Below are positions 6,122 through 6,448 of a DNA stretch of 6,448 nucleotides, piece by piece. This DNA comes from Hyphomicrobiales bacterium (GTDB lineage Bacteria > Pseudomonadota > Alphaproteobacteria > Rhizobiales > Beijerinckiaceae): assembly GCA_003567055.1 (NCBI GenBank), contig PXAW01000397.1, positions 1 through 6,448 on the forward strand. Reading direction: 5' to 3'. Below the pieces are notes generated by a model that made no database searches, was not told where the DNA came from, and saw only the letters and a list, made by a program, of their open reading frames with translations. The position numbers and the translations under genes are program-made. Numbering within the stretch: the stretch's first letter is position 1; every line of letters starts with the position of its first letter.

Positions 6122-6424
6122 CACCGAAAGTTCTCGCCATGCCCGCTCCTGACCAGCCGGCGAACCGCGCAAGCGCATGCGCGCGGGCAGAGCTGCGTCA
6201 CCGGGGATACGCTGAAATCCATGGGCTATTCCCGTGGCGCATCGGCCCTGGGTACGGCGCCGGCTCTGGGAGAACCTGATGGTGAGGCGATCAGTGATGC
6301 CGTCATCAACAGCGATTCCAGCCTGTTCAGCCGCCGCGCCTCTGCTTTCGCCGGCATCGAACTGATGGGGCATGAGATCGTGGAGCTGGGCATGAGGGGC
6401 TATCAGAATGGAGCCCCAGCGTGA
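6122..6424 (+). pseudogene. Ring-opening amidohydrolase fragment (cyanuric acid hydrolase/barbiturase, AtzD-like)
   Basis: This frame (codons at 6122, 6125 and so on) aligns from memory with the central domain of Pseudomonas AtzD. CPLLTSRRTAQAHARGQS corresponds to the AtzD stretch beginning CPLLTPAK. GDTLKSMGYSRGASALG is nearly identical to its DTYESMGYSRGASALG. Then come SSLFSRRASAFAGIELMGHE and LGMRGY. Family members have about 350-370 residues and hydrolyse cyanuric acid or barbiturate with three Ser-Lys pairs, one per domain. Only about 100 residues remain: no domain A, no domain C, and no start codon in this frame ahead of the homology. The Lys before CPLLT is Pro here (codon 6137) and the Ser before AGIEL is Phe (ASAFAG), so the central pair is lost. 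The frame stops at 6422; GVMxxAID-like residues appear afterwards in another frame. A relic, not a functional gene. Confidence 0.78.
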
Positions 6425-6448
6425 TGAAGCTTGCAGCCGTCATCGACG
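6424..6448 (+). other. Possible gene start, or frame-shifted continuation of the ring-opening relic
   Basis: An ATG at 6424 overlaps the TGA at 6422-6424 and opens MKLAAVID up to the window edge. Read as a new gene it has a classic TGATG coupling, but the preceding frame is a relic and no good Shine-Dalgarno is visible. Read as decayed homology, V-M-K-L-A-A-V-I-D resembles the VMxDAID segment that follows LGMS in AtzD-type proteins, with one extra codon and a frame change. The window ends too soon to choose; I lean slightly towards the relic. Confidence 0.3.

Noticed and set aside
5906..6424. A single 172-residue gene spanning the end region
   Set aside because: Its first half is the wrong frame of the isochorismatase fragment, and only the part after about 6122 has homology. 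It joins noise to a relic.

Overview
The window reads as an alphaproteobacterial chromosome segment. It is G+C-rich with strong third-position G/C, has long antisense shadow ORFs typical of such DNA, and its proteins resemble those of Hyphomicrobiales or related groups. That assignment is an inference from composition and protein flavour; no genus can be named. There is no RNA gene, CRISPR array, insertion sequence or regulator gene in view.

From about 199 to 5793 there is one co-directional (+ strand) catabolic-type gene cluster. In order it holds: a Tat-exported NMT1/THI5-like substrate-binding protein (199-1242); a short-chain dehydrogenase/reductase (1254-2045); an ABC ATPase (2105-3022); an ABC permease of the nitrate/sulfonate/taurine/pyrimidine type (3025-3804); a dihydroorotase-family cyclic amidohydrolase (3853-5310); and a DUF3830 (cyclophilin-like fold) protein (5368-5793). 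Gaps are 2 to 59 bp and each start has a purine-rich ribosome binding site, which suggests a single transcript. The binding protein, ATPase and permease form a complete importer. The hydrolase, SDR and DUF3830 protein are candidates for processing what it brings in.

The last 650 bp (5794-6448) is a gene graveyard. It holds a fragment of an isochorismatase-family (RutB/biuret-hydrolase-like) amidohydrolase in one frame (homology about 5863-6090). Directly after it, in another frame, lies the middle of a ring-opening amidohydrolase of the cyanuric acid hydrolase/barbiturase (AtzD) family (about 6122-6424). Both lack the halves that would have faced each other, so one deletion spanning the junction near 6090-6120 is a simple explanation. 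Catalytic positions are also changed.

These relics bear on what the intact genes do. A THI5-like importer, a dihydroorotase-like cyclic amidase, an isochorismatase-type amidase and a cyanurate/barbiturate ring opener all point to uptake and hydrolysis of a pyrimidine-, triazine- or hydantoin-like N-heterocycle. The exact substrate cannot be read from sequence. In the hydrolase, the Arg and Asn that bind the substrate carboxylate in class I dihydroorotases are both kept at the family spacing, which hints at a carboxylated ring substrate. The SDR has Gly where the family has its catalytic Ser.
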